Shown: in pieces, positions 25,685 to 34,483 of the stretch
How positions within the stretch are numbered: the stretch's first letter is position 1
How the letters are laid out: the number at the start of each line of letters is the position of its first letter
Assembly (NCBI GenBank): GCA_009778385.1
Contig: WRJX01000105.1
Span: forward strand, 1-64,000
Length of the DNA stretch: 64,000 nt
Direction: 5' to 3'
Source of the DNA: Candidatus Bathycorpusculum sp.
GTDB taxonomy: Archaea; Thermoproteota; Bathyarchaeia; Bathyarchaeales; Bathycorpusculaceae
The notes under the pieces: generated by a model
Database searches by the model: none
Seen by the model: only the letters and a program-made list of their open reading frames with translations
Told to the model about the DNA's origin: nothing
Position numbers and translations under genes: made by a program

Positions 25685-26749
25685 GACTTGAGGTGTGTAC
25701 GCACATGCATCGTCTTGGCCGTAGATGTCACCTGTTAAAGCATATGCCCGGTTTCTACATCCACCACAGATTTCTCTGTACTCACAGATGCCACATTTAC
25801 CTTGAAGAATAGTCCTATCACGGAAACTACTGTAGTATGGTGAAACTTTCATTTCTTCCCAGACTTGCAATAGGGACTTATCATCACGAATGTTTCCTAT
25901 ATTCATGGGTTCCATTGGGCGGAGGTCAGTATAGAAACATGGAATTAAGTTACCGTTTTCAATAATGCTGATGTAGCCACCAAACGCGAAATAGGTACAT
26001 TTACCATGGAATTTGTGTTCATACCATTCATCAAAATTAGGTATGTTACGCTGTTTTACGACACGAGCAAAGTGTGGGCAGTGCACATGTATATCAAATT
26101 TACCTTCATATTTGACGGATAAATCCCAAATGTGATTTAGTGCCTCCTCAAGCTGCTCGGGAGTGGGGCTTAAATCGTCTACTTGATCTTTTGCCCGTCC
26201 ACTGGGTATCAGATGGTTGAACCAAACAAAATTTGCATGGTACTTTTCAGCGAGCTCACAAACATGATCTAAATGGTTATAGTTTATTGAGGTTATAGCA
26301 GCGGCGAGACCATTGAGGATTTCTCCGGCTGAAAGCTTTTCAATGGCAGCTAAAGCTTTTTGATATGAACCTTTTCCTCGAAGTTGATCATTGATTTCTT
26401 CTGGGCCATCAATGCTTACAGAACCCCAGACTTGATTCTTAACAAGATTATCGTATATTTCTCCGTCAACAAAGCAGCCGTTAGTTAAGAGGCATACATT
26501 GAGACCTTTACTTTTTGCGTAGGCAACTATTTCAAAAATGTCTTTTCGCAGAAGCGGTTCTCCACCTTTAAGACCAAACCAGCTAACGCCAAAGTCATAA
26601 ACTTTATCCACCAAGTCTAATGCTTCTTGAGTTGTTAATTCCTTGTCAGCCTTCTTGCCTGTCGCGTCCACGTTGCAGTATCTACAGTGTGCATTACAAG
26701 CGCCAGTGGTTCTCCAAGAGGTCATCATTAAAGGACCCTTTTTTGCCAT
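25646..26749 (-). CDS. Radical SAM/SPASM enzyme (paralogue A)
   Basis: This 367-residue enzyme has the SAM cluster motif CNAHCRYC (C18/C22/C25), LKGGEPLLRKD, SVSIDGPEEIND and a SPASM-type C-terminus (GKCGICEYREICGGCRNRAYALTGD) holding auxiliary iron-sulfur clusters. The tail resembles enzymes of the PqqE/NirJ/AhbC-AhbD group acting on peptides or tetrapyrroles; the substrate is not determined. It is paralogous to 53018-54115, and the final 15 residues, PQVMRENPELLQKKQ, are the same in both. The ATG at 26749 has GGAAG about 7 nt upstream. It is monocistronic and divergent from the amidohydrolase gene. Confidence 0.82.
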   Translation of the reverse strand: MAKKGPLMMTSWRTTGACNAHCRYCNVDATGKKADKELTTQEALDLVDKVYDFGVSWFGLKGGEPLLRKDIFEIVAYAKSKGLNVCLLTNGCFVDGEIYDNLVKNQVWGSVSIDGPEEINDQLRGKGSYQKALAAIEKLSAGEILNGLAAAITSINYNHLDHVCELAEKYHANFVWFNHLIPSGRAKDQVDDLSPTPEQLEEALNHIWDLSVKYEGKFDIHVHCPHFARVVKQRNIPNFDEWYEHKFHGKCTYFAFGGYISIIENGNLIPCFYTDLRPMEPMNIGNIRDDKSLLQVWEEMKVSPYYSSFRDRTILQGKCGICEYREICGGCRNRAYALTGDIYGQDDACAYTPQVMRENPELLQKKQ

Positions 26750-26898
26750 CCAAAATCTTCCTTTAGATTATATTTTATTGGTTTTACCTAGAAGTCTGTT
26801 CCTAAAAAAGATTTTGTGATAAAGCAGTTTTTAGAAAAGTTAGGTTGATAAGCAATGAACAACCAGTAACAATGCAAACCATTTGAGGTACGATTCTA

Positions 26899-28446
26899 TT
26901 GACCCCTGCAGATTTAGTTTTGTTTAACGGAGATATCATAACAATGAACTCTAAAATGCCATCAGCACAAGCTATCGCTGTTAAAGGTGACAGAATTTCC
27001 TATGTAGGCAGCAATCAAGAAATTAAACAGTACATCGACGAAAAAACTCAAGTAATCGATCTTGGCGGCAAAACCGTCATGCCGGGCTTTATTGATACAC
27101 ATACTCACGTTGTTGATTATGGCAGAATGTTAACATGGCTGGATCTGGAATGCACATCTTCAATTAAAGAAATCCAAACTCAACTAACTGAACGTGTAAA
27201 ACGGGTAGGTGAGGGCAAATGGGTTTTGGGTAGGGCATTAAACCCTGAGAGACTTTTGGAGAAGCGTTTACCGACACGTCAAGAATTGGATGCAGTAGCT
27301 CCTGACAACCCCGTAGTGTTTTATTGTCAGTTAGGGCAGGTATGTGTTGCTAGCAGTAAAGCGCTTGAAGCTGCTAAAATAAGTCAACAAAATAACATAG
27401 GTATAGAAAGAAACTCAATCGGTGAGCTAACCGGAGTTTTACGCGATCAAGCTACAAATCTTGTCTGGGGCGTTATTCCTGAACCTACTCAACAAGAACT
27501 TTATGAAGCCACAGAATTGGCACTAGAAAATTTTGTTCAAGCGGGCATAACGAGCATTCATTGGATTATGCTTTCAGAAGCAGAACTGCCAATAATTCAA
27601 AAACTGGTTGAAACAGGCTCTTTGCCTTTGAGGGTTTATCTGATTGTGCCAACAAATCTGCTTGATTTGGCGCTGCAAAACCTAAAACAACTTAAAAATG
27701 ATCGTTTCAAGCTTGGAGGTGCAGTGATTTTTGCAGATGGTTACTTAGCGTCCAGAACTGCAGCGCTACTTGAACCTTATAGTGACAGCCCAACTAATCA
27801 GGGAAAACTGCTTTGTCAACAAAATGAAATGTTTGCGCTTGCAGATAAAATTCAAAATTCCGGTTTGCAGCTTATTATTCATGCAGTTGGAGATAAAGCA
27901 ATCCGAGAAGCATTAAACATAATACAACACACCAACAGAAATCCTGCGGTTCCGCGCCCGCGCATAGAGCAAGCGGCGGTTTTGAATCATCAGACGATGC
28001 GCTGTATAGAAGAGTTGAATATTTCAGTGTCAGTTCAGCCTTGTGTAGTTGCTGCCGAGTTTTCTGTTTGGTCAGCGAAAGAGCGATTGGGTGAAAAACG
28101 GGTGCATTGGTTGTTTCCTGTCAAAGAATTGCTTAGTTGTGGCGTTTTAGTTTCTGCAGGGTCTGATTGCCCAATGGAGCCTCTTAATCCGTTGTGTGGT
28201 ATTGAAGCGGCAGTTAAACGTGAGGACATGCAAAAAGTGTCTGTTTTTGAGGCTTTGCAAATGTACACAAAGTTTGCAGCGCGAGCGGTTTCAGAAATGG
28301 CTGATAAAGGATCTATTGAGCAAGACAAGCTTGCTGACTTGGTTGTTTTATCAAATAACCCAACATCTGTACCAGTTAAGGAAATAGCAAGTGTTTCTGC
28401 ATGTTTTACAGTTTTTAATGGTGTTGTGCATCGTTCTAAAAGTTAG
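26899..28446 (+). CDS. Amidohydrolase-3 family metal-dependent hydrolase (YtcJ-like)
   Basis: This 515-residue amidohydrolase has the composite N-terminal beta-sandwich (DLVLFNGDIITMNSK), the metal-binding HXH in MPGFIDTHTHVVDYG (about residues 60-74), HAVGDKAIREAL later in the barrel, and SAGSDCPMEPLNPLCGI with the final metal Asp. The C-terminus (GSIEQDKLADLVVLSNNP) closes the sandwich. YtcJ-like enzymes hydrolyse amides, formamides or cyclic amides, and many have no known substrate. The start is a TTG at 26899, supported by GAGGT about 9 nt upstream. A small membrane protein gene follows after 117 nt on the same strand, which could be a transporter partner, but nothing ties them firmly. 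Confidence 0.85.
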   Translation: MTPADLVLFNGDIITMNSKMPSAQAIAVKGDRISYVGSNQEIKQYIDEKTQVIDLGGKTVMPGFIDTHTHVVDYGRMLTWLDLECTSSIKEIQTQLTERVKRVGEGKWVLGRALNPERLLEKRLPTRQELDAVAPDNPVVFYCQLGQVCVASSKALEAAKISQQNNIGIERNSIGELTGVLRDQATNLVWGVIPEPTQQELYEATELALENFVQAGITSIHWIMLSEAELPIIQKLVETGSLPLRVYLIVPTNLLDLALQNLKQLKNDRFKLGGAVIFADGYLASRTAALLEPYSDSPTNQGKLLCQQNEMFALADKIQNSGLQLIIHAVGDKAIREALNIIQHTNRNPAVPRPRIEQAAVLNHQTMRCIEELNISVSVQPCVVAAEFSVWSAKERLGEKRVHWLFPVKELLSCGVLVSAGSDCPMEPLNPLCGIEAAVKREDMQKVSVFEALQMYTKFAARAVSEMADKGSIEQDKLADLVVLSNNPTSVPVKEIASVSACFTVFNGVVHRSKS

Positions 28447-28563
28447 ACAAGTGTGTTCCAAAACTTGTTTTTTGTGTTAATTTGCCGTCTCAATTCAGGC
28501 AAAAGGGATTAAATTTATTAGTATGCCTAAACGATAGTATTTCTTAAAAGTAAATTAAAGAAA

Positions 28564-29235
28564 GTGAAAACTTTGGAACCAGAAAGATTTAAACTATCAG
28601 ACATTCTCTATGGCTTTATTGTACCACTAATTCTTGTGTTGCTCATATTTGTGCTCGCAGTCTACGTTAACCCAACTGGCTCACACGCTTTACTTGGCAG
28701 TGACGAAGGTCTCGGTGTAACAATTGCTGTAATTCTAACACAAGGCTTTACCCAAATGATTATACTAGGCATACCGCTAGTTCTTGGTCTCGTATGGAAT
28801 AAATGGGCAGGCGGTGCAGCCGGTTTCATCATGGGCGGTATATACTACTTGGCAGTCGCAGGCAACTCTAGTATATTGTATGTAATGTATGGCATGCAAT
28901 ACAATTTCTTCGGTGACATGGCAATGCTGTTTTACTTAGTCAATGCAGTAATCATTGGTTACATGGCAGGTGCATTAAGTGGCGGATCAACGAACTTTAA
29001 ACGAATGCTTGGAGCAGGCTTAACTGCGTCACTGACCACTACGCTAATACAGCTATTCATGAACAATCAATATGCGCTAGAACCATCAAGACAGATGTCT
29101 ATAGACATGTGGAATGGACCATTGTGGTATGCGCTATTCATCTCTTTCGTGCCAAGCATTGCCTTAGGTGTAATTGTACCAATACTTGCAAAAGTCATGT
29201 CTTGGTATGGTTTAACCGCGAGAAAGCAATACTAA
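28564..29235 (+). CDS. Polytopic membrane protein of unknown function, about six helices
   Basis: I do not recognise this 223-residue protein. It has about six hydrophobic segments: IVPLILVLLIFVLAVYV, GVTIAVILTQGFTQMIILGIPLVLGLVW, AAGFIMGGIYYLAVAG, MAMLFYLVNAVIIGYMAGAL, MLGAGLTASLTTTLIQLF and WYALFISFVPSIALGVIVPILA. The glycine-rich helices and size resemble transporter substrate-binding subunits such as ECF S-components, but no signature supports that firmly. The GTG start lies about 23 nt after a TATA-like CTTAAAAGTAAA, so the transcript may be leaderless. A T-rich tract follows the stop. Confidence 0.6.
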   Translation: MKTLEPERFKLSDILYGFIVPLILVLLIFVLAVYVNPTGSHALLGSDEGLGVTIAVILTQGFTQMIILGIPLVLGLVWNKWAGGAAGFIMGGIYYLAVAGNSSILYVMYGMQYNFFGDMAMLFYLVNAVIIGYMAGALSGGSTNFKRMLGAGLTASLTTTLIQLFMNNQYALEPSRQMSIDMWNGPLWYALFISFVPSIALGVIVPILAKVMSWYGLTARKQY

Positions 29236-29245
29236 AAACAACCAC

Positions 29246-29264
29246 TTTTCTTTTTTTATTTCTA
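29246..29264 (+). terminator. T-rich terminator tract after the membrane protein gene
   Basis: A pyrimidine-rich run with seven consecutive T residues directly follows the stop at 29235 and has no coding role. It fits the oligo-T termination signals used by archaeal RNA polymerase. Confidence 0.4.
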
Positions 29265-29374
29265 AATATCAAATAGCTTTTTTAGCTTTAACATATTTCA
29301 TAAAAGAGTACACTATCAGCGTGTACCAATACTGGAAGAACCATGAAAATTCAGATTTTTTAGGGAAAAGAGGT

Positions 29375-30760
29375 TTATTTTTTTAGGGATGTTTTTTTGC
29401 GTTTGAAATAGATGTAGCTTTTTGTTGCTGCGTAGCCTGCGCTGAAGCCTTTACGCCACATACGTAGTACATAGCTTGGGCGTGTGTAGAAACTTTTGAA
29501 TGCATAATCGTAAAGTGTCTGCAAATCGTGCATGCTAAGTTGTGGGGTTTCAAATATTGGTTGTGTGGCGTCATAGTCGTCAAAGTTTGTGTTTCGTACC
29601 CACCCGTTTTTCATTACTTCGTCATACATTGGTGTGCCGGGGTATGGGGTGGCTATGTTGTAGTAGGCGATTTCGTCTGGGCTTACTTCTTCAGCGAATT
29701 TTATCGATTTTAAGGCGGTTTCTATGGTTTCACCGGGGTAACCAAGCAGTACGTTAGGTGTTGGTTTTAATCCTAGTTCTCTGACCCATTTTAGTGCTTT
29801 TCTTGTTTGGTCGGTTGAAATGCCTTTATGCATGTCGTTGAGCACTTCTTGAGTTCCTGACTCAAGGCCGCACCACATTGAAATACATCCGGCATCTTTC
29901 ATCTTTTGAAGCAGTTCTTTGCTAACTCTATCAACACGGGTGCCCATGTTCCACTTAATTTTCAGGTTGCGACTATTGATTTCTTCACATAACTCTTCAG
30001 TTCGCTTCATGTCCACCGTGAATGCGTCATCACAGAAAGTAAAGTTTTCTGCATTGTATGTTTTGTGCAGGAATTCAAGTTCGTCAACCACGTTTTGTAT
30101 GCTTCGCATGCGGTATCTTCGCCCAAACATGCGAACTGCAGCGCAAAAGTTGCACCAAGCAGTGCACCCACGGGTTGTGATTAGATAAAACATGTCTTCT
30201 TGTTTTCTGATTGCCTCAAGATCCCAAAGGTGCCGTGCAGGAAAAGGCAATTCATCCAAGTTTTCAATATAGGGTCTGTCGTCATTAAAAATAAAATCGT
30301 CACTGTTTCGTTGTGTTGTTCCCGCTACGTCGCTGATGTCCTTACCTGCTGCTAACCGTTGGGCAAGCTCTAAAAGCGTGTACTCGCCCTCTTTACGTAC
30401 AACGACATCAAGTTGTGGACATTCTTGGAGCGCTTTTTCGTTCCAAAAAGTTACGTGGGCGCCGCCAAGCATTGTTACTGTGTTGGGATGAGCTTCTTTG
30501 CTGATTTTAAGGATTTCTTTAGCAGAGTTGTATAGCCTTGTTGGGGCTGTTACACCGACTATGTCGGGTTTACGTTTAGCTATTTCGCGTTTGTAATCAG
30601 CATATGTATACCGAGATGCTTGACAGTCGATGATCTCAACTTTGAAATTGTTTTTTTCCAACACAGCTGCCAAGTAACCTATACCTAATGGTGGAAACGG
30701 AGGATGCTGGTGAGGACGAGTTCGATAAGGTGGATTTACAAGAGTTATATGAAGCCCCAT
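29375..30760 (-). CDS. B12-binding-domain radical SAM enzyme
   Basis: This class B radical SAM enzyme of about 461 residues has an N-terminal cobalamin-binding Rossmann domain (LHITLVNPPYRTRP, then PLGIGYLAAVLE, IVGVTAPTRLYNSA and VTMLGGAHVTF) and a radical SAM domain with the cluster motif CTAWCNFC (C199/C203/C206 counted from the chosen start). VDRVSKELLQKMKDAGC, MWCGLESGTQEVL and LLGYPGETIETALKS are typical of the group. Members methylate or cyclise unreactive carbons, including archaeal GDGT ring synthases and BchE-like enzymes. The ATG at 30760 is preferred over a TTG at 30805, because GAGGT lies about 12 nt before it and a TATA-like box near 30815 would leave the TTG upstream of transcription start. 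The substrate is unassigned. Confidence 0.85.
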   Translation of the reverse strand: MGLHITLVNPPYRTRPHQHPPFPPLGIGYLAAVLEKNNFKVEIIDCQASRYTYADYKREIAKRKPDIVGVTAPTRLYNSAKEILKISKEAHPNTVTMLGGAHVTFWNEKALQECPQLDVVVRKEGEYTLLELAQRLAAGKDISDVAGTTQRNSDDFIFNDDRPYIENLDELPFPARHLWDLEAIRKQEDMFYLITTRGCTAWCNFCAAVRMFGRRYRMRSIQNVVDELEFLHKTYNAENFTFCDDAFTVDMKRTEELCEEINSRNLKIKWNMGTRVDRVSKELLQKMKDAGCISMWCGLESGTQEVLNDMHKGISTDQTRKALKWVRELGLKPTPNVLLGYPGETIETALKSIKFAEEVSPDEIAYYNIATPYPGTPMYDEVMKNGWVRNTNFDDYDATQPIFETPQLSMHDLQTLYDYAFKSFYTRPSYVLRMWRKGFSAGYAATKSYIYFKRKKTSLKK

Positions 30761-30866
30761 TTTTTTCTTCCTTACCTCTATGTCTGTGGCAAATACATAT
30801 CGCAAAATGTTTAAAGCTTTCGAAAAAACCTACTTGACCTTGCTGATTATTTTACATAAGAAATAG

Positions 30867-31859
30867 TTAAAGTGGTAATCCCCAAAGCCACGGCCAATAA
30901 AGCCCAATTACAACTATGATTGGTATGACCAGAAGTATGCATAACACAATAGATACGTCACGTACTTTTAGGGATTTCATAATTTTGTCTGGAGTGATTA
31001 CGTCTAAGGGGTCGCCGACAGTGTATTTTCCAGGCTTCTCCAATTGGATATGTATAGCGCCTGCAATTGCTGCCATCTGCCAGCCGTGGTTTCGGCTTTG
31101 AACACGTTTATGGTCGCGTTTAGCAATTCTCCAAGCTGCCTTGTAATCATATCCCAAAATTGCAGCTGAAATAATCATAAGTACAGTTGTGAACCGTGAG
31201 GGTATATAGTTGACTATGTTGTCGAGGTTTGCTGAAAACCAGCCTGTGTTAATGTGATCTTTGTCTTTGAAGCCGACCATACCGTCGAGGGTGTTTATGG
31301 CTCGAAAAGCTACGGCTCCGGGTAGACCAAAGAATGCGTAATAAATGAAAGGTGAGAGTTTGAAGTCTGTTAGGTTTTCGACCATCGATTCGATGACGGC
31401 TGAGCCGATTTGTGGACCGGTGAGATTTGTTGCGTCACGGCGACTAAAATGGGCATATTTTTTTGCTTCTGTAAGGTCGTTTGTTTCGAGGGCTTTTGCC
31501 ACTGCGATTGCACCATCGGTTTCGAGTTTGATACATATGGTGAATTTGAAGAGTATTAATGCTGTAATTAGGTATATGGTGGCTCCTAGGAAAATGTAGA
31601 GGTAGTGTAGTCCAAAGTAGGTGGGGATGGTTATTATACCGATGATTATTAGGGCGAGGATTATGCCGTTGAATTTTTCTATAGTGGCGTTGCGTGTTTT
31701 GAAGTGGGGTTCAAGTTTTTTTGTTAATTGTCCTAGCCATACGGTGGGATGTAGGTTGTAGATACGTTTCCATGGTTTCCATGGTGAAGGATCGCCGATG
31801 ATTAAGTCTAGGATCACTGCTAATATGAGCACGGAAACACTTAGCAAGGTAGCTAGCAT
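30867..31859 (-). CDS. cbiB: CbiB, adenosylcobinamide-phosphate synthase
   Basis: This 330-residue integral membrane enzyme attaches (R)-1-amino-2-propanol phosphate to adenosylcobyric acid. Family features are VILDLIIGDP at the N-terminus, HPTVWLGQLTKKLE, SRRDATNLTGPQIGSAVIESMVEN, the AFRAINTLDGMVGFKDK block and a WFSANLDNIVNYIPSR segment. ESMVENLTDFKLSPF differs from the usual ESVAEN-DGVVAP wording but keeps its spacing. About five membrane helices are seen. GAGG precedes the ATG. It follows cobY copy 2 after 137 nt on the minus strand, as the last gene of a cobT-cobS-cobY-cbiB cluster. CobD at 19.4 kb would supply its substrate. Confidence 0.92.
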   Translation of the reverse strand: MLATLLSVSVLILAVILDLIIGDPSPWKPWKRIYNLHPTVWLGQLTKKLEPHFKTRNATIEKFNGIILALIIIGIITIPTYFGLHYLYIFLGATIYLITALILFKFTICIKLETDGAIAVAKALETNDLTEAKKYAHFSRRDATNLTGPQIGSAVIESMVENLTDFKLSPFIYYAFFGLPGAVAFRAINTLDGMVGFKDKDHINTGWFSANLDNIVNYIPSRFTTVLMIISAAILGYDYKAAWRIAKRDHKRVQSRNHGWQMAAIAGAIHIQLEKPGKYTVGDPLDVITPDKIMKSLKVRDVSIVLCILLVIPIIVVIGLYWPWLWGLPL

Positions 31860-31996
31860 TTGATAATGTCCTCAAGGATGGGTTAATGCAGTTTTGGAAA
31901 ATTTAATCCTATCGTTAAATTCTAAAATTTGATATGATGTGGGTGAAGAGGTGTATGTGGTATTATGAGTAGGGGATGTTGGAATTGTTGAATGTG

Positions 31997-32617
31997 TTAG
32001 TGTATTGTAGAGTTTATGAGTTTTTGGGCAATTTCCATGTCTTTAAGTGTGTTGATGTTGAGAAGTACATCGGTTTCTTCGGTGATAATGGCGCTGGTTT
32101 CTATTTTGCCGTCTTCTTGGATTTTTGTTCCGTTGATGATGTTTATGCCTGATACTGCGTACCATGTGCCTTTGTATTCGTCAGTGCTGGATATTGATAA
32201 GCCTAAGTCGAGGCGTTTTTGTATTGGTACAAAAACGGCTAAGAAGTTTTTTTCACATTGTTCGAATTCATGGATTACTTTGTCGAGAAAATTGCCGGTT
32301 ATTGCGGGTACGTCAGATGGCATGGTTAAGATTGGACCTGTTAGGTTGGTTTTGCGGACGGCTTGTTTGAGATCATCATGGTAACCTTTGGCATCGGTGT
32401 GTATGGTTTTCCAACCCATGTTTTTGCAGTGTTGTTCTGTGTTGGGGGCGTTGTTGCTTGTGACTACGTAGAAGGTTGTGATGTTTTTGGCTTGACTTAT
32501 TGCCGCTGTAATGTAGTCGATCATGGGTTTACCGAGGAATGGGAGCATTGGTTTTTCAGTGGTTAGACCCATGCGTGTGCCTTTGCCGCCAGCCATGATT
32601 AGTGCAGTTATATCCAT
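31997..32617 (-). CDS. cobY: CobY, GTP:adenosylcobinamide-phosphate guanylyltransferase (copy 2)
   Basis: This 206-residue archaeal nucleotidyltransferase has LIMAGGKGTRMGLTTEKPMLPFLGKPMIDYI at its N-terminus (nucleotide-binding loop and EKP motif), the MPSDVPAITG metal-site strand and AVSGINIINGTK. It makes adenosylcobinamide-GDP for the CobS encoded by the gene it overlaps by 10 nt. GGTGA lies a few bases before the ATG at 32617. It aligns with copy 1 (12581-13207) over the whole length but differs at most positions, indicating two long-separated lineages. Its neighbours are canonical cobamide genes, so this is the better candidate for the housekeeping enzyme. Confidence 0.87.
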   Translation of the reverse strand: MDITALIMAGGKGTRMGLTTEKPMLPFLGKPMIDYITAAISQAKNITTFYVVTSNNAPNTEQHCKNMGWKTIHTDAKGYHDDLKQAVRKTNLTGPILTMPSDVPAITGNFLDKVIHEFEQCEKNFLAVFVPIQKRLDLGLSISSTDEYKGTWYAVSGINIINGTKIQEDGKIETSAIITEETDVLLNINTLKDMEIAQKLINSTIH

Positions 32618-33363
32618 GAAATCACCGCCAGTAGTGCAATGAGTGAGACTAGTCGTGTCAGCTCGTTTGTAGCGCCGAAGACATCACCTGTTACGCCGTT
32701 AAAGTTTCTATGGGCAATAAATGTCATTACTATGCTGGTTAGGATACTTGCAAGGATAACTATTGCACCTGCCCAATGTAGAAGGGGCAGTGCAATTGCT
32801 AATGAAATCAGCAGTCCAGCTATCAGGCGAGCAGTACCTTTAGGGCCATGCATAAATGAGAGAAAGGAGGTGTTCATTCCTTGATGTACTGCTTTTCCTG
32901 TCCAAGCCATGACTATCATTGAGAATTTTGCGGAGACTTCAACAACGATGATTGCAGGAATAATGAGGCTGGAGTTAATTTGGCCAATTGCTAACGCAGT
33001 AATTAGTATTGTTAAAATGCCAAGTGATAGACCGCCTGCGCCTGTGAGTTGATCATGCATGACTTCGACTTTGCGTTCAGGGGTGCCGTGAACCATGACG
33101 CCGTCACCAAAATCAAGCAACCCATCAGTATGATGAAGACCTGTAAGCCATAACAGTGCTGCGGTTACTAAGCCGCCAACGACGATGCCTGGCAGAAACT
33201 GGTAAGCTACCCAACCAAAAGTACCGGCTATTAGGCCGATGAAGGCGCCGACTAATGGGAAAGCGAACATATACCGTGCGCAGTCAGATAGCAAGTCATT
33301 GTCCATTTTAATAGGCAATACCGTAAGAAAAGAAAGAAGGTTTTTGAATTCTTTAACTACCAC
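32608..33363 (-). CDS. cobS: CobS, adenosylcobinamide-GDP ribazoletransferase (copy 2)
   Basis: This 251-residue polytopic membrane enzyme carries out the last condensation of cobamide synthesis. The family motif is intact: TGLHHTDGLLDFGDGVMVHG, then PERKVEVMHDQLTGAGGLSLG, with the acidic residues expected for metal binding, and the C-terminal GVTGDVFGATNELTRLV. The start is GTG at 33363, about 9 nt after a GTGA ribosome-binding site inside the end of cobT, whose stop lies 7 nt before. The downstream cobY overlaps by 10 nt. Comparison with copy 1 at 11.7 kb shows that copy 1 has lost some of these motif residues. Confidence 0.92.
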   Translation of the reverse strand: MVVKEFKNLLSFLTVLPIKMDNDLLSDCARYMFAFPLVGAFIGLIAGTFGWVAYQFLPGIVVGGLVTAALLWLTGLHHTDGLLDFGDGVMVHGTPERKVEVMHDQLTGAGGLSLGILTILITALAIGQINSSLIIPAIIVVEVSAKFSMIVMAWTGKAVHQGMNTSFLSFMHGPKGTARLIAGLLISLAIALPLLHWAGAIVILASILTSIVMTFIAHRNFNGVTGDVFGATNELTRLVSLIALLAVISWI

Positions 33364-33370
33364 GCATGGG

Positions 33371-34471
33371 TCACTTCATTGACATTAATACTGAATAATT
33401 ACGTTCTATAGCTTTAAGGAGCAAATCTTTGTTTACTGCGCCACCCATTTTTACCATTGCTGCAATTGAGGCTCCGCCAGCTCCAACGCCTTCTTTAACA
33501 AGTCCAGTCTCGTATATTTGCAAACCTGAGAATGCTGATTTGTTGAAGTTTAGGTCAGCTGCTAATATGGGGACTTCGCAGAACTGGCTTACTATACCTT
33601 TGATGTCTGATGATGCGTCGTTGGCTACCCAGCGGGTCGTGCCGATTGCAACGTTACAGAGAGCTTCGGGATTTAATGCGTTAATTAGGGCTAAGACGGC
33701 AGTCATTTGAGTTCCGCCGGCCATCAAAACAGGTGCCTGATTTGTTGCACCAATAACTAATCCAGCTAAGGCAGGCATCATTGGGTCACCTACACAGCTA
33801 ACTGCTTTTATTGGGTTGTTATTTAGGCTGCCGAATTTTTCTCCGGCCGCTTTCAGACCTGCCCGGACAACATCCGTTTTTAGGTTATGAGGATTTGAGG
33901 GTAAGGTGCTACTTACTTTTCCTTCTGCGTTTACGCCTAAAGCGGAAAGCAAACCAAGTGCAGTTGTGGTTCCACCAGGAATACTTTCGCCTATAACAAG
34001 ATAATCTGAAGTTTTCGCAAGTTGTTCACCAGCAACTTTGGCGCGTTCGATAACTTCTTCTACGTTATCAACTGAGTTACCGGTTCGGATGTCGCGTCCT
34101 GAGTTGCCGCCTAAATCGATGAAGGGAACTTGTGGCTTAACTTTGCAGCCTGCATTAACAATTACTACTGGAATGTCTGCGAGCTTTAACGCTGACATGG
34201 TTATTAATCCAGGGGTTGGGATGCCATCTGGTGTTATGGGAACGCCTTGGATAGATTTACATTTACCTAAGAGTAGTAATTCAGCGTCTGCGGGTGGAGT
34301 GAAATCGGTAAAATCAGGGTTTTGCCCCGCGGCGGATAACCCTGGAATTTTGCCTGTTTCGGTAGTAGCGATTGTTGCAATGAAAAGAGGCTTTTTACCT
34401 TCAATCTCTGACAGGAATGCTTCTGCTTTTGGTTTATTATAAGCGATTATAACATCAAGACTTGTTTTCAT
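33371..34471 (-). CDS. cobT: CobT-type nicotinate-nucleotide phosphoribosyltransferase (archaeal UPF0284)
   Basis: This 366-residue enzyme of the NaMN:base phosphoribosyltransferase family activates the lower-ligand base as its alpha-riboside phosphate. Visible features are ATIATTETGKIPGLSAAGQN, DLGGNSGRDIRTGN, the IGESIPGGTTTALGLL loop, CVGDPMMPALAGL, PVLMAGGTQMTAVLALI and the C-terminal VKEGVGAGGASIA, where the glutamate matches the catalytic-base region of CobT. It is the first clear cobamide gene of the minus-strand cluster cobT-cobS-cobY-cbiB, with spacings of 7 nt and a 10-nt overlap. The base actually used cannot be deduced from the sequence. Its product is the substrate for CobS and, after dephosphorylation, CobZ. 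Confidence 0.88.
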   Translation of the reverse strand: MKTSLDVIIAYNKPKAEAFLSEIEGKKPLFIATIATTETGKIPGLSAAGQNPDFTDFTPPADAELLLLGKCKSIQGVPITPDGIPTPGLITMSALKLADIPVVIVNAGCKVKPQVPFIDLGGNSGRDIRTGNSVDNVEEVIERAKVAGEQLAKTSDYLVIGESIPGGTTTALGLLSALGVNAEGKVSSTLPSNPHNLKTDVVRAGLKAAGEKFGSLNNNPIKAVSCVGDPMMPALAGLVIGATNQAPVLMAGGTQMTAVLALINALNPEALCNVAIGTTRWVANDASSDIKGIVSQFCEVPILAADLNFNKSAFSGLQIYETGLVKEGVGAGGASIAAMVKMGGAVNKDLLLKAIERNYSVLMSMK

Positions 34472-34483
34472 GAATTGAACCCT

